Below, piece after piece: positions 10,413 through 22,600 of a stretch of 64,000 nucleotides of DNA. Within the stretch, counting starts at the first letter, position 1, and the number at the start of each line of letters is the position of its first letter. This DNA is from Phytophthora sp. 'mugwort' (Eukaryota > Oomycota > Peronosporomycetes > Peronosporales > Peronosporaceae). The position numbers and the translations under genes are program-made. Location: the NCBI GenBank assembly GCA_033558025.1, contig JAUCEF010000016.1:3162001-3226000 (forward strand), in the 5' to 3' direction. The notes beneath the pieces are model-generated. The model was not told the origin of the DNA and made no database searches. It saw nothing but the letters and a program-made list of their open reading frames with translations.

Positions 10413-11913
10413 GCTGTCCCACGAGCAACGCAAACGAGGTTTTACTAGAAAAAAACAAAAGTAGGTTTTATTACGAGAAAAAGTACGCTTCCCAAACTGC
10501 AAATTTCGTCCTGTTGTTATCCCAGAGACTGCAATATGCTAGTTGCCTAGCTCCATGTCCTCGTTTGTCTCGGCAGCAAAACAAGCGCACAAATAGTGCC
10601 GCTCCATCCTTGATACCAATCGTCGCGTAATGGCACCCTTCGCGACCTCGACGGCCTCTATCACGATAGCTATACAGTGCGCCGTGAAAGTGTCATACTC
10701 TCCTCGAACGAGCAGCTCCTCCTTTCTCCCTGCAACAAAGTGCTTGATACGGGTCTTCAGCACATTCCAGCAGCCTTCAATCGGGTTGAGCATCGGACTG
10801 TACGGCCCGAGCCGCAGAGGACGAGCTTCGAGCCGTTGACGATGCCTCCGCCACCAACATCTCCCACACCAAGGCCTCCACTTAGCTGTGGACCGGAGCA
10901 TTGTCCGCGACAATGACAACTTTGGTGGTTGGCTCCAGCTCACTGTACTCCTCGGTACTCTGCGCGGCCACAAACATGTCTGCCACAAATCTCGCATTCT
11001 CCTCCTTCCCAACCGACTCCTCGTGTGTACGCATCAACACGATGCCAGTCTCAGGAGACATACCACCTTAAATGTGCAAGTTTGCCTCTTGCGAAAGAGG
11101 AAGAGCAACCGATGCACGCTCACCGACGCGAGCCGGTCCTTCCCCACGAGCCAAGTACATGTTGAAGTTGGTTTCGTCCTGGTAGTTAATCGTGTCGCTC
11201 TTATTAACGTGCTTGTTAAGCAACTCAATGAACGTCTTCCTCTTTGCCTTGTTCACGGAGTTGTTCATCGCTGTCTTCTCGATCCTAAGCCTTTTGACGC
11301 TGTAGATCATGCCCTGCAAGTCGCGATGCACCGACGACTTGCTTACGGCCACGCCGAGATCACTGCGAAGGCGATGACCATTTGCTGGCAGGTACGGCGA
11401 CAGTCTTCGTCCAGATACTCTTCTATCTTGGACATCACCTCAACCGCCATTTTAACGCGACTGCCGCGAACACCACCAGCTCCGTCCGACTTGGCGGCCG
11501 CCGCTGAGCGCATTACGCAACGGCGCGCTGTCAAGTAGTTCACCTCGTTGCTTTCAGCGACTTCCTGCCAGTTGCGGCCTTCGCGGAAGGCGCGTACGAC
11601 GCGCTCCTTGGCGGCTTCACGTTTGGGCTTGTGGGGATGGCTGTGGGGTAGACGGCATTCTTGGCGAGGGACAAATTTCTAACTGACGCTGAGGGTGAAG
11701 GGAGATAGCCGACATCGTGTAGTAAATGAATGGCGGACGCGTTCGCCGTTTGGGCGCCGAAGCGCGCCAAAATGAATGGATCCAGTAGCATATTGCAGTC
11801 TCTGGGATAACAACAGGACGACATTTGCAGTTTTGAGAAGCGTACTTTTTCTCGTAATAAAACCTACTTTTGTTTTTCTAGTAAAACCTCGTTCGCATTG
11901 CTCGTGGGACAGC
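10413..11913 (-). mobile_element. Second Tc1/mariner-superfamily transposon with long TIRs
   Basis: The element starts GCTGTCCCACGAGCAA at 10413 and ends with the inverted form at 11913, flanked by TA (10411-10412 and 11914-11915). The terminal inverted repeats are unusually long, about 125 bp, and nearly identical. The body is 1,501 bp with a decayed minus-strand transposase. TIR sequence and transposase differ from the neighbouring element, so these are two families. Confidence 0.88.
10539..11700 (-). pseudogene. Tc1/mariner-superfamily transposase, multiply frameshifted
   Basis: Pieces read on the minus strand in order are a helix-turn-helix region (about 11640-11350, with REAAKERVVRAFREGRNW in one frame), KSSVHRDLQGM (about 11340), YQDETNFNMYLARGEG with the first Asp (about 11190-11145), VIVADNAPVHS with the second Asp (about 10920-10890) and GPYSPMLNPIEGCWN with the Glu (about 10810-10765). 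They lie in at least three frames. The motif set is that of the Tc1/mariner/IS630 DDE superfamily. Confidence 0.75.
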
Positions 11914-12059
11914 TAGCAACTTGGTTGGGAAATGGTGTATAACTAAAACGTTAGCATGTTGTAGCCTACCAATGGTTTTAGAAAAGTAAATAGAAATGAT
12001 GTACCATTTCTTAGGTACGGGATGGGAATACGAAGACACGTCGAGCGCCAAAAAAGCCA

Positions 12060-15000
12060 ATGGAGTTCCTCGTGCCGCTGCACGCGGCGGACCTGGAGCT
12101 GGCCAAGGCGGGACGCTACCACGTGCAGTCGGTGCTGACGTTCGAAGATGAGACGCCAGCGGAGATCTCGGCGCGAGTGCAGCGCCTGGAAGATCAGGTG
12201 CTGGGCAGCGAGGCGGGACTGGAGTTGTTACAGGAGGATGCACTAGACCTAACGTATAGCCTCGTTAAGAAGCTGCCGACGTTGTCAGAGCCGCTTCGAA
12301 TGCGCGTCGTGGAGATGCTGGCAGTCTTCGTGAGCAACGTGACGGAGGGTGTGTTATCCCGACGTCCAAACAACGAGGAAGCGGACGACGTGGCGTTGTA
12401 CCGCAGCGCCTTTAAGGCCAGCGTCTACTTTCTCATCACGGCGCTCACGAGCGTCAGTAGTACGCAGTTGCAGTCGGAGAAGAATATTCTAAAGCAAAAG
12501 GGAAGGAAGAGCCAGAATTCAACTATCAATCGCGTTAACTGGAGCAAAGTAGTGGAGGGCGCCATTCAGAAACTCAGTCGCTCCGTCAGCCCCAAGACGT
12601 TCAGTATGTGGAATATGAATGTACCCGAGGAGGTAAGAGGAAGGGCAGATGCTGTTGCTCATTGTGCGTGATGAAGTCTCATTCTGTTCTTGTTTAATGT
12701 CTGGTAGGAGTTTTCAATGCTTTATTGCAAGGCGGTCTTCGAATTATTGGGTAACGCAACCCTTTGTCGTGGGAAATCACTCAAACCCAAGCTCTACCAT
12801 GTGCGTTGTGTTGTATTTTTGGTCCTGGGGAACTGAAAATGCTCAAAAGAGGACACAAACAAGCTAACTCTTCATGGTTGTTGCTGTAGCTTCTCGCAAT
12901 GAGTCTCCAGAAGGCGCCTGCTATCCACATTTCGGTGGTCGCATCACTCATCGACCTCGTTTACACTCATGAACATTTAAGTGCTTCAATCGCAGAGCTT
13001 GTCGAGCTGCTGTATTTCAAATATTCCAACCTGACATTTGCATCGGACCTTATCAGTGAAATTGGGAAAATCTCTTCACGAGATGCGTCAAAAGACGTGG
13101 CGGGGACACGAAATATCGCCATGTTCCTTTCCAGTCTCTCGACTCTCACTCCGGCCTTGATTATGGGCAATCTGAGTTTTGTATTGGCTTTGCTGGACTC
13201 GGAAGCGTATCAGCTTCGAAATGCTGCAGTGACGTGTGTGACCCAGATTTTGCTCTGGAATTTCCGTCAGAGTGGCCACCACGAGCCTCTAGAAGCTCTA
13301 GCGTCTGCACCAACAGAACAAAAGTCGCAGAAGAAGAAGAAGAAGAAGAAGAGGAACGAGAGGACAAAGAGCGACGGATCTGACAGTGACGACAGTAGCG
13401 ATGAAGAGGACGATAGTAGCAGTGACTCGAATGGCGAAGAAGACGCTGAGAAGACTCATGCGAATGCCCCACGGACGTTTTCTCGTTCTACAAGAGACCA
13501 GCTACTCAGTGTGCTTGAGGATCGCACCCACGACATTAACTCGTTTGCACGAGGTCACGTGCTGAAAATGTGGGCTCTTTTGTGTGAGGAAGGGGCTCTG
13601 CCGCTGCAAATGCTCAAGAACGTGACACTGATGGCCGTCGGGCGGTTGCAGGACAAGGCGGCGGTGGTTCGTCGTCACAGTATCCACTTGTTGTCGTTGG
13701 TACTCGAAAGAAATCCATTTATGGGGAATCTGGACCGTGAATTTTACGAACAAAAGCGTGATGTGTTAACGCAAGAAATGACAAAGAAGCGCGATGAAGT
13801 GATTGCTGGCGCAGAGAAGGAAATGAGCGAAGCCATGGGGGAGATTACTATCGAGAGAGACGACGAGACAGGCCCTTCCTCTCCTCAGCACGTGATCTCG
13901 TCGGAAGAACAAGCTGCTGCACTTGAAAAAGAGCTACAAAGAACTGTACGGCTACTGAAATTTTATCAAGACGCAATCGACTTTATTGATGAGTTTGAGT
14001 TGCAAGCATTGCCATTGATGGGCCAATTACTGGGAAGCAAATCGATTTCTGATGTACTGGAGGCCATCCAGTTCTTTGAGAAAGCCTATCGCTTCCGTCT
14101 TGGCGCTGCCCACACTGGAATCAAGAAAATCTTGCCGTTAACGTGGCGATCTGATGTATCCATTCAAGATCAATTGTCGAGCACTTTTGTGGCTTTGTTT
14201 ATTCGCATTGATGAGGACGATTCGGAGCGGAACTCGCCGCAATTAGTGGCCGAAAATCTCGTCAAGTTTCTGGATGAATGCACCGTGGCTGAATTTACGT
14301 GTCTGGAGCGGATTATGGGGGAGCTACATCGCAGTCAAAAGGTGCCCATGGTGGTCATTACTTCGCTTTGGGGACTTGTGGATGTGACAGTGTACCCGAT
14401 TTCAGTTGTGAGCAATGCGTTGACACTTCTGAGTATGGTCGCGAATATTGATGACTCGATGCTCTTTGCTAACGATCGTCTGGGTCAAGTCCTTTCGATG
14501 GGTTTTGGGGAGGTGGCATGCAGCCCCGACTCCCGTTATCGTGTGCTTGGAGCGGCCTGTCGTTTGGTGCAATGCATTCAGTTGGAGCCCAAGAATGCGA
14601 CGGCGAAGAGCAACAGTCAGACGCAGCGACGCATTCAACGCTCGAACCTGGATGCGACCGAGCAAATTATCCTTCGCTTGCAGCGCTTTTTGGCTCTGGA
14701 TTTTGTGAGTGATGACGGAATTGAATTGGAATGTCTGCATTCCACGTGGTTTGACACGGTGCAACAAGCAATCGAGGCCATCTTCTCCATTTGTGAGCGT
14801 CCAGAAGACGTTTGTGGGGATGTTATCAAGCATTTATCCCTGCGGTTGTTTGAGAGCGAGACGAATGACGTGTCTCGTGTCGAGTTGGCGCACTTTTTGT
14901 TCGTATTGGGTCACTCGGCAGTCAAGGTGGCTATTCATGTGGAGAAACTGGCCGCAAAAGTGAAGAAAATGCGGGGTAATCGCAATGCTGCTGCAGGGCC

Positions 15001-16375
15001 TGCTGCATCCAATGGCGACGCTGAAGACGTGTCTGCAATGGAGGATGAGCTTGGCGTGGCGGCGGAGGTTGAGGCTGAAGAAGACACTTTTGTCAACAAT
15101 ATTATTCAAAAGGAGATTGCCTGCCGCAATTTGCTAGGAATGTATGGTCCACTTATCATCCGTGTGCTAGTGGGCAATGAAGAAGAGCTTAAGAGTGACG
15201 AACTGTTGACAGAATGTGCCGTGGTGGCGCTGAGCAAGTTTATGGCGGTATCAGAGGAGTTTTGTGAGAAGCACCTGCAGCTGCTGTTCACGATCCTGCA
15301 AGACTCGCCGCAGCCTTCGGTACGCGGTGATGTGATTATTGCGCTGGGAGATCTCTCGTTCCGGTTCCCGAATTTAGTGGAGCCTTGGACATCGCATCTG
15401 TATTATCGTCTACGTGATGTGAATCTCAATGTCCGGAAAAATACAATTGTTGTGCTTTCTCATCTGATTCTGAACGACATGATCAAGGTCAAAGGGCAGA
15501 TTAGTGAGATTGCCATCTCGTTGGTAGACGAAAATGACGGGATTCGGAATCTGGCCAAGCTTTTCTTCTTTGAGCTGTCGAAGAAAGGCAATAACCCCAT
15601 TTACAACATGCTTCCGGATGCAATTGGTCAGCTGTCTACAAGGTACTGTAACTTGTTGTATTGTATTGTTGTTTCTCTCTTCTTCTTGCTGATATTGCGG
15701 CGTATTGTGGTGCGCGTTTTGTTGGTAGTGAGCTGGTATCCACTTCCGACTTTGAGACGATAACGCGATTCCTTATTCAGTTTATTACGAAGGAAAAACA
15801 AATTGAAAGCATTGTTGAAAAGCTATCTCAGCGGTTCCCGACGGCGGCGAAGACGCAGCAGCAGCGTGATTTAGCCTATTGCTTGGCGCGTCTGCCGCAT
15901 ACGGAGAAGTCGCTCAAATTTCTGTACCAGAACCGCAAGCTTTACAGCGATGCGCTCCATGATGCGGTCGTTGCCGAAAACTTCACGTCGCTAATTAGCA
16001 AAGCTCGGCGTGGTAACAGTGCCCTCACAGCGACAGCTGAGATTAACGAAGCTATTGATAAGTTGGATCGGTTTGTGGTTGGAAAGAAGGAGGGCAAGGA
16101 AGAGGTAGGCAGGTTGTCAGGAGCTGGAGTGTGTGACTTGCTACTTAAAATTCTTTGATGCTGCATGACGCCAGGATGACACCATGGACAATGAACATAC
16201 GGAGCGTGTTTCATCGCCACTAGCCAAGGGCAAAGCGAAAAAACGCAAGCTCTCCGCCAAAGGTGCGAAGTCTACGCGAGTTACACCAAAGAAAAGAGAG
16301 CGAGCTAAACGAAAACCAACTCGTAAGCAGAAAGCGAGTCGTATCGTGAGCGAGGATTCTTCTGAAGAAGAATAG
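12060..16375 (+). CDS. NCAPD2: Condensin complex subunit 1 (CAP-D2/Cnd1)
   Basis: Non-SMC HEAT-repeat subunit of condensin I, which compacts mitotic chromosomes with SMC2/SMC4. Inferred exons are 12060-12632, 12708-12800, 12890-15642, 15729-16104 and 16175-16375, all with GT-AG borders and matching phases, giving 1,331 residues (human NCAPD2 is about 1,400). The exon 1-3 join gives the conserved run MWNMNVPEE / EFSMLYCKAVFELL / HLLAMSLQKA. A Lys-then-Asp/Ser-rich low-complexity insert lies at about residues 365-415. The conserved Cnd1 domain is at about 940-1140 (for example PSVRGDVIIALGDLSFRFP), followed by RQRFPTAAKTQQQRDLAY-like sequence (about 1175) and a basic tail with nuclear-localisation-like runs (KKRKLS, KKRERAKRK) from about 1280. 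It is convergent with the trehalose gene, and a transposon ends about 146 bp before its start codon. Confidence 0.93.
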
Positions 16376-16570
16376 GTAAGACAGAAAACAAAACAAGAAA
16401 TAAGTCGTCATAAATTTACTGCGTGTTCGTCAGATACGAGAAGCTAAATCTCCGATTCCAAGAAGTTCCGAACGTGAATTGACCAACGGAGTAGCAAATC
16501 GTTCGCACGCAGCGGTCGCCCTTGGCGTTTCGCATAAAATGTTTCAAAGCACTATCTCGATAGATTGTTG
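16376..16570. other. Convergent intergenic region (condensin / trehalose gene 3' ends)
   Basis: About 195 bp between two convergent stop codons. It must hold both 3' UTR ends. No other feature is visible. Confidence 0.5.
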
Positions 16571-19480
16571 TTACCCAGAAAGCGGCTGTCGTTCAGCTGC
16601 CAACAAGCTCGTGCACGCAGTCAGCACGCGAAGAACTTCATCCGGATCGTCCAGATAATACTGCGCACGACTCACTTTCATGCCCACCGCGCACGTGTAA
16701 CAATTGCTGCCCTGAACGACATCAAACATGTCTTCGTCTGTGCGTTCATCCCCCAGCGCCAGAATGAAATCAAAGTCCAGTGCAGTAAAGTACGGGGTTT
16801 CACTTTCATACTCCAAAATGCGGCTCACAGCGCGGCCTTTGTTGACGCGCCAGGGCCGAATCATCACGTACTTCTTAATCCGACACATGACCACACCGAC
16901 GGGCAGATCGCGCAGCATTTGATCAAAATGAAGCTGCATATCCTTCGCCTGCTTGAGTCCAAAAGTGGGGTCGGCGTCTCGAAAGTGCCACGTGTAGCAA
17001 CAATCCTTCACGTCCAGTAATGAACCAGGAGTACGCTCAGTAAAATGTTCCAAGATACTTTCCACTTCATCTCGCCACTCCAGCTCAACGTCACTGAACA
17101 TGCATTGCCATGGAGCTCTCTCAAATACTTCACTCTCAGAAGACGAACTGGCCACCAGATCCTCCTCAGCGGTGAGTGCAACTGGAACCAATTCTGCTGC
17201 GTGTGGTGAGTCTTCGCTAGTCACACCTGGTAGAAGATCTCCATTGCTGGTCAAAGCACCACCATGTCCTTCAACATCGAGCATAGATGGGTGCTTAGAG
17301 GCCGGACGGAACCAATAACCATGTTCTGCAGCCAGACCCACGCGTGGCAAGTGACCAAACCATTCCTGTCAAGTACAGAGATATCGTTACAGAGAACCTC
17401 TTCACGACTACTACACCAAAGAGCAAGCTGTAGGTCCTACCTGTAAGCGGTTCTTGTTCCTTCCACTGATGATGTAAACCGTGTTGTGTGGATCAGCAGT
17501 TAAATCTTCAAGACACGAAAGCAAAGCTGGAGAAGGTTCAGCCAGTTCCTCCATGCTTTGGTAATTCACAAGTGTCCCGTCATAGTCCAGCAAAAATAGA
17601 CGTCGTTGGCTTCGTTCATAATATCCCAACAGTTGCGCCGTGTCCAATTTATCAAGACGATTGTATTCTTGCGCAGTAGCAGCAGCCTGTGCCAGGAACA
17701 AGCAGTCAGCATGAAAATCGGGGTCAGCATACACACTAGAAGATCACCTCACCTCATTCAAGGCTGACATAATTCGTTGAGCCCACAGCGTCGACGTGTA
17801 CGTGTTTACATATCGCGATAACTGGTGGTGTCGGATCCGCTTTGTGGTGGTACTCATGCGAAGTGCCGTGTCGACACTTGCCGCGACCTGTTCAATGTGC
17901 ATTGGGTTCACCAAAAGTGCCCCCTGGAAAGACGACGCACACCTGTTCAGGAGCAAGAGATCCATTAGTCATATATAGCCTAGTTATATCCATCACCAGC
18001 GGCACTGTACCCTGCAAACTCGCTGTAAACAAGCACCCCATGACAGCTTTTCTTCTGAGCAGCTATGAATTCCATGGCCTGCAAGTTAATTCCTTCCTTG
18101 ATGCTGCTGACAATAGCCACATCCGCGCAGTTGTATAGCGCTACAAGCTGGTCGTGATCAATAGACTGCTTCAAATAGCGTATGGGGCAGTATTCGGCAG
18201 TACCGAATCGTCCATTCACACGACCAACGAGCTCATTGATCTGACGACTGAGCATTCGATACTGCAATGATGCTGTACGTCCTGTATCACGTACGATAGC
18301 ATACAAGACCACTTTGCCTCGATATTCTGGGTAATGCTGGAGCAGATATTCCATCGCCTCCAGCATCTCCGGGATACCCTTGCAGAAGTCGAGTTTATGG
18401 ACACCCACAAGGATCTTCATACCGTCTTGTTGTCGCTTGAGCATCTCCACGTGAGCCTCCACCTTGGGCGCCAAAGCATATTTGACTGGATCAATGCCCA
18501 TGGGGCAGATGCCGAGAGAGATGAGTCTCCCATTGTACTCAACACGACTGGGCGATGACTCGAGTCCAAGCATGCGCGTACACACATTGAGAAAGTGACG
18601 CACATAGTCAAAGTGATTAAACACGACCAGATCGGCTCCAAGTACCCCATGGAGTAGCGCCTCTCGGACTGGCAGCATCTGGAAGAACTCAGAGGACGGA
18701 AACGGACAGTGGAAGTAGAAGCCGCATGTGATCTCTGGGAAGCGTCTACGCAGCAGCCCAGGTAGTGCCATGAGCTGGTAGTCGCACACTAACACGAGGT
18801 CTCCGTCCTTGTAGATCTCTGACACGGCCTGCAGAGTAGCAACAATAACAATAACAGACACACGTCGTTAGTGTAAATTATAGCTGTAGCATCCTCTTCA
18901 ACTGCTGCTGCATCACCTCTAGAAACTTCTGGTTGGCTGAGCAGTAAGCGTCATATTTCTCGCCAAAGTTCTCGAGCAGGCGGCTGTCCGAGCGTTGCGG
19001 TAGCGAGTGGAAGAGCGGCCAGAGCACCACATTGCAGAACTGATTATGGTACAAATCCAGCGTCTCCTGACCCAGGAAAACCGGGTGACACGCAAAGTCC
19101 GACTCAAGACGGCGACGCACACCGTCCTGACTCGACTCGTCCACGGTCGCGCCAGGCCACGAGACCCAACGCACGGCGTTGCCCTTGCCCAAGTAGTCAA
19201 TGGCGCTCTTAAGTCCCGTATCCGACGCAATATATTGCCAACTGTCGCCTCGCTCCGTCTTGACCATGCGCACACAGCGACGCAGCGAGCACACAATGAT
19301 CTTGTTGCTGTCGTTGGCCATGGGGATGGGCCCAAGGTTACGCGCCAATGAATTGTAACGCTGCGAGTCCTGACGAACAGCCGCCAGTCGACGGTGCAGG
19401 TCCTGCAGCTGGTCCAGTAGCGAGCTCTCGCCCAGTTCCGCCAGGCCCGGCGACGCCGGCTCCACGTCTGAGGCAGGCAT
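16571..19480 (-). CDS. Trehalose-6-phosphate synthase / phosphatase fusion
   Basis: Predicted to combine a GT20 synthase domain (UDP-glucose + glucose-6-phosphate to trehalose-6-phosphate) with a HAD phosphatase domain, in the cytosol. Inferred exons on the minus strand are 19480-18917, 18828-18011, 17942-17753, 17686-17441 and 17365-16571, phases consistent, 870 residues. The GT20 part (about 55-520) includes FHCPFPSSEFF, VHKLDFCKG (conserved Lys) and KEGINLQAMEF. The phosphatase part has LLDYDGTLV (DxDGT), AAEHGYW, a Lys in RVNKG and LGDERTDEDMF. Several GT20 positions usually kept in active enzymes are changed: the motif normally HDYHL reads CDYQL, the Arg of the RLDxxKG block is Lys, and the Asp of DGxNL is Glu. 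As in many plant class II TPS proteins, the synthase half may be regulatory. Confidence 0.9.
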
Positions 19481-19668
19481 CTTTTACGACAATGACATGT
19501 TTTGGGGGGCGGCAAGACTACAACTTTTATTGGATAAAATACCGTTTTGCTTCAACAAGAACAAACCCATCAAGAGTAAGACTATGCGAGTCGAAATAAT
19601 GTTTAGAAATTGAAACATGTATTGCCATTTCTAATGCAACGGAGAAGCTACTTCTTCAGCACCCACCT
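19481..19668. other. Short intergenic region between giant annexin gene and TPS gene
   Basis: 188 bp between two minus-strand genes. It must contain the 3' end of the giant annexin transcript and the promoter and 5' UTR of the trehalose gene. I see no clear core promoter motif. Confidence 0.4.
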
Positions 19669-22600
19669 TTAGTGGCCGTCCACTATTGCCAGCAGCATGT
19701 CGCGGTACTCGCCGCTCGTGTCGCCGCGGATGCGTTTGCTCAGTTCCTTTCCGTAGAGTTTCGTGTACGCCGTCTTAATCTGAGGCAACATGACGTGGTA
19801 GCGTACTACCGCTGCGCTGAGCCCGTACTCATCCGTTCCTAGGCCCTTCATCGTGCTCTCCACGAGGTCCGCCAAGAGCTCAAACGGCTCGAAGACCATA
19901 CGGACATGATACAGAAGCGCAGCCTGGGCGTCGCCCTTGAATTCGCCCTTAATCGCCTTGATGATGCTCGTCTTCTTGTACTTCTTCGAGTAGGCAGTGT
20001 CAATGTTGCGCAGGTGCTCGGGTGGACTCGAGACGACGATACGAATGAAAGTTTCTTCGTCAGTTCCCCATTTCCCTTCTCCAGCCTTGTAAAGCACATC
20101 AGCATCGGTACCAGCCTTAGCACTCGTGTACACAGCCGAGTCGAAACTGGGCAAATCTCCCTTCATCGCGGCCATAACGACCTTCTTCAAATCACCGCTC
20201 AGTTCACGACGTAGAACGCTCACGAGGTCATCACCGTAGAGATCACGGTACGTCTTCTCTAACATGGCGATTTCAGCGTTCGAGCGAGCCATGACGACCG
20301 GGTAGATCCATTCCTCTGTTGTACCCACACCCTTTGTAGCCTTCCGTAGGATCTCGGCCTCGACGTATTCCACAGGGCTCGCGAGCATCTTCAGTAGAAT
20401 GCCATAGTCGCTTGTGCTCTTCACCCGCACTGTTAAACTCTGTTTGTATAGGATGTGGTAGCGCCACCAGATGAGGTAGCGCTGCTCAGCTGTCTTGGAC
20501 ACAAGGATGGACGCCAAAGTCTTTTCATCCGTCGCACCACCCGTGCACTTTGCGTGAATCTCTTGGACAGCAGCTTCAATGTCACCATAAAGAGCGAGGG
20601 TGGCACCTCCGGCCACATCGTGCGAGCTCTGTGCGTACAGGTTACCAAACGCGACAGAACGCACAATAGTCGTCGACATTGTCGACACCGTGGAGGTCGC
20701 CTCGTTACCGGCACTTGATAATGTAGTACTCACAGCAGTACTCTGCGAAATGCTCGCCTTCTCCTCCACCGACGCGCCCGAACCGATGCCAGCAACGCTC
20801 ACAGTAGCGCTCGAGCTGCTCACCGTCCCACTTGCCGACGTAGATCCTGAAGTAGACGCGCCGAATTCCACCTCCGCTGCGTCAAACACAGACAGAAGTA
20901 GCTGGCAGTACTCGCCGCTCACCACGCCCTGGATACGTGTGCGCAGCTCCTGCCGGTACAGACGCATGTACACGACGCGAATGCGCACAAGAAGGCGGTA
21001 GTACCGCACAACCCACGCACTCAGACCATACGCGTTCTTGCCAGCGCTCTTCAGCGTCGTCTCGAACAGCTCCGCAAGCAGCTCCACCGGCTCCAGCACC
21101 GAGTGCACCAGGAACAGCAGCGCATGCTTGGCGTCGCCAAAGAACTCCGTCTTGATCACATCCGCGAGGTCTTTCTTGTACTTCGTCACGTACGCACTGT
21201 TGATGTTGCGCACGTGCTCCGCCGGGTTCAGCACCAGGATGTTGATAAACGTCGTCTCGTCCGTCCCCATGCGGCCTTCGCCGGCCTTGTACAAGGCGTC
21301 CGCGTCCGCTGCAGCCTTCGCGCTCGTGTGGACAGACGCGTTGAAATCGGCCACCTCGCCGCGCATAGCGGTCAGGATCACCTTCTTCAAGTCGCCGCTC
21401 AACTCGCCGCTCAAGATCCCCACCAGGTCGTCGCCGTATTTCTCCTGGAACGTCTTCTTCAGCAGCGCAATCTCAGCGTTCGAGCGAGCCATCACGACCG
21501 GGTAGATCCATTCCTCCGTCGAGCCCAGGCCCTTCGTAGCCTTGCGCAGAATTTCGGCCTCCACGTGCTCCAGTGGGCTCGCGAGCATCTTCAGCAGAAT
21601 GCCGTACTCACTCGTGCTCTTCACCCACACCGTCAAGCTCTGCTTGTACAGGATGCGGTAGCGCCACCAAATCAGGTAGCGCTGCTCTGCAGTCTTCGAC
21701 AGCAGCAGCGACGCCAGCGCAGCCTCATCCGAAGCCGCACCAGTGCACACGCGCTGGATCTTCTGCGCAGCCGCATCGATATCGGCAGAGAACGTCATTG
21801 ACTCGATGCTGCTGCCCTCGCGTGCGTAGCGCGCGTATAGGCTGCTCATCTCCGCGGCGCCCGTAGCCACCAGCGAGGCAGAGCTCTCCTTGCCGCTCAG
21901 GGCGGACGTCGTCGACACCAAACCACCAGCAGCAGACACACTCTCCGTACTACTCACGCCCACAGCAGTACTCTGCGAAATGCTCGCCTTCTCCTCCACC
22001 GACGCGCCCGAACCGATGCCAGCAACGCTCACAGTAGCGCTCGAGCTGCTCACCGTCCCACTTGCCGACGTAGATCCTGAAGTAGACGCGCCGAATTCCA
22101 CCTCCGCTGCGTCGAACACAGACAGAAGTAGCTGGCAGTACTCGCCGCTCACCACGCCCTGGATACGTGTGCGCAGCTCCTGCCGGTACAGACGCATGTA
22201 CACGACGCGAATGCGCACAAGAAGGCGGTAGTACCGCACAACCCACGCACTCAGACCATACGCGTTCTTGCCAGCGCTCTTCAGCGTCGTCTCGAACAGC
22301 TCCGCAAGCAGCTCCACCGGCTCCAGCACCGAGCGCACCAGGAACAGCAGCGCATGCTTGGCGTCGCCAGAGAACTCCGTCTTGATCACATCCGCGAGGT
22401 CTTTCTTGTACTTCGTCACGTACGCACTGTTGATGTTGCGCACGTGCTCCGCCGGGTTCAGCACCAGGATGTTGATAAACGTCGTCTCGTCCGTCCCCAT
22501 GCGGCCTTCGCCGGCCTTGTACAAGGCGTCCGCGTCCGCTGCAGCCTTCGCGCTCGTGTGGACAGACGCGTTGAAATCGGCCACCTCGCCGCGCATAGCG

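Noticed and set aside
12633..12889. A single 257-bp intron between condensin exons 1 and 3
   Set aside because: The segment 12708-12800 is open in phase, has GT-AG borders and encodes the conserved helix that links the two neighbouring exons, so it is an exon.
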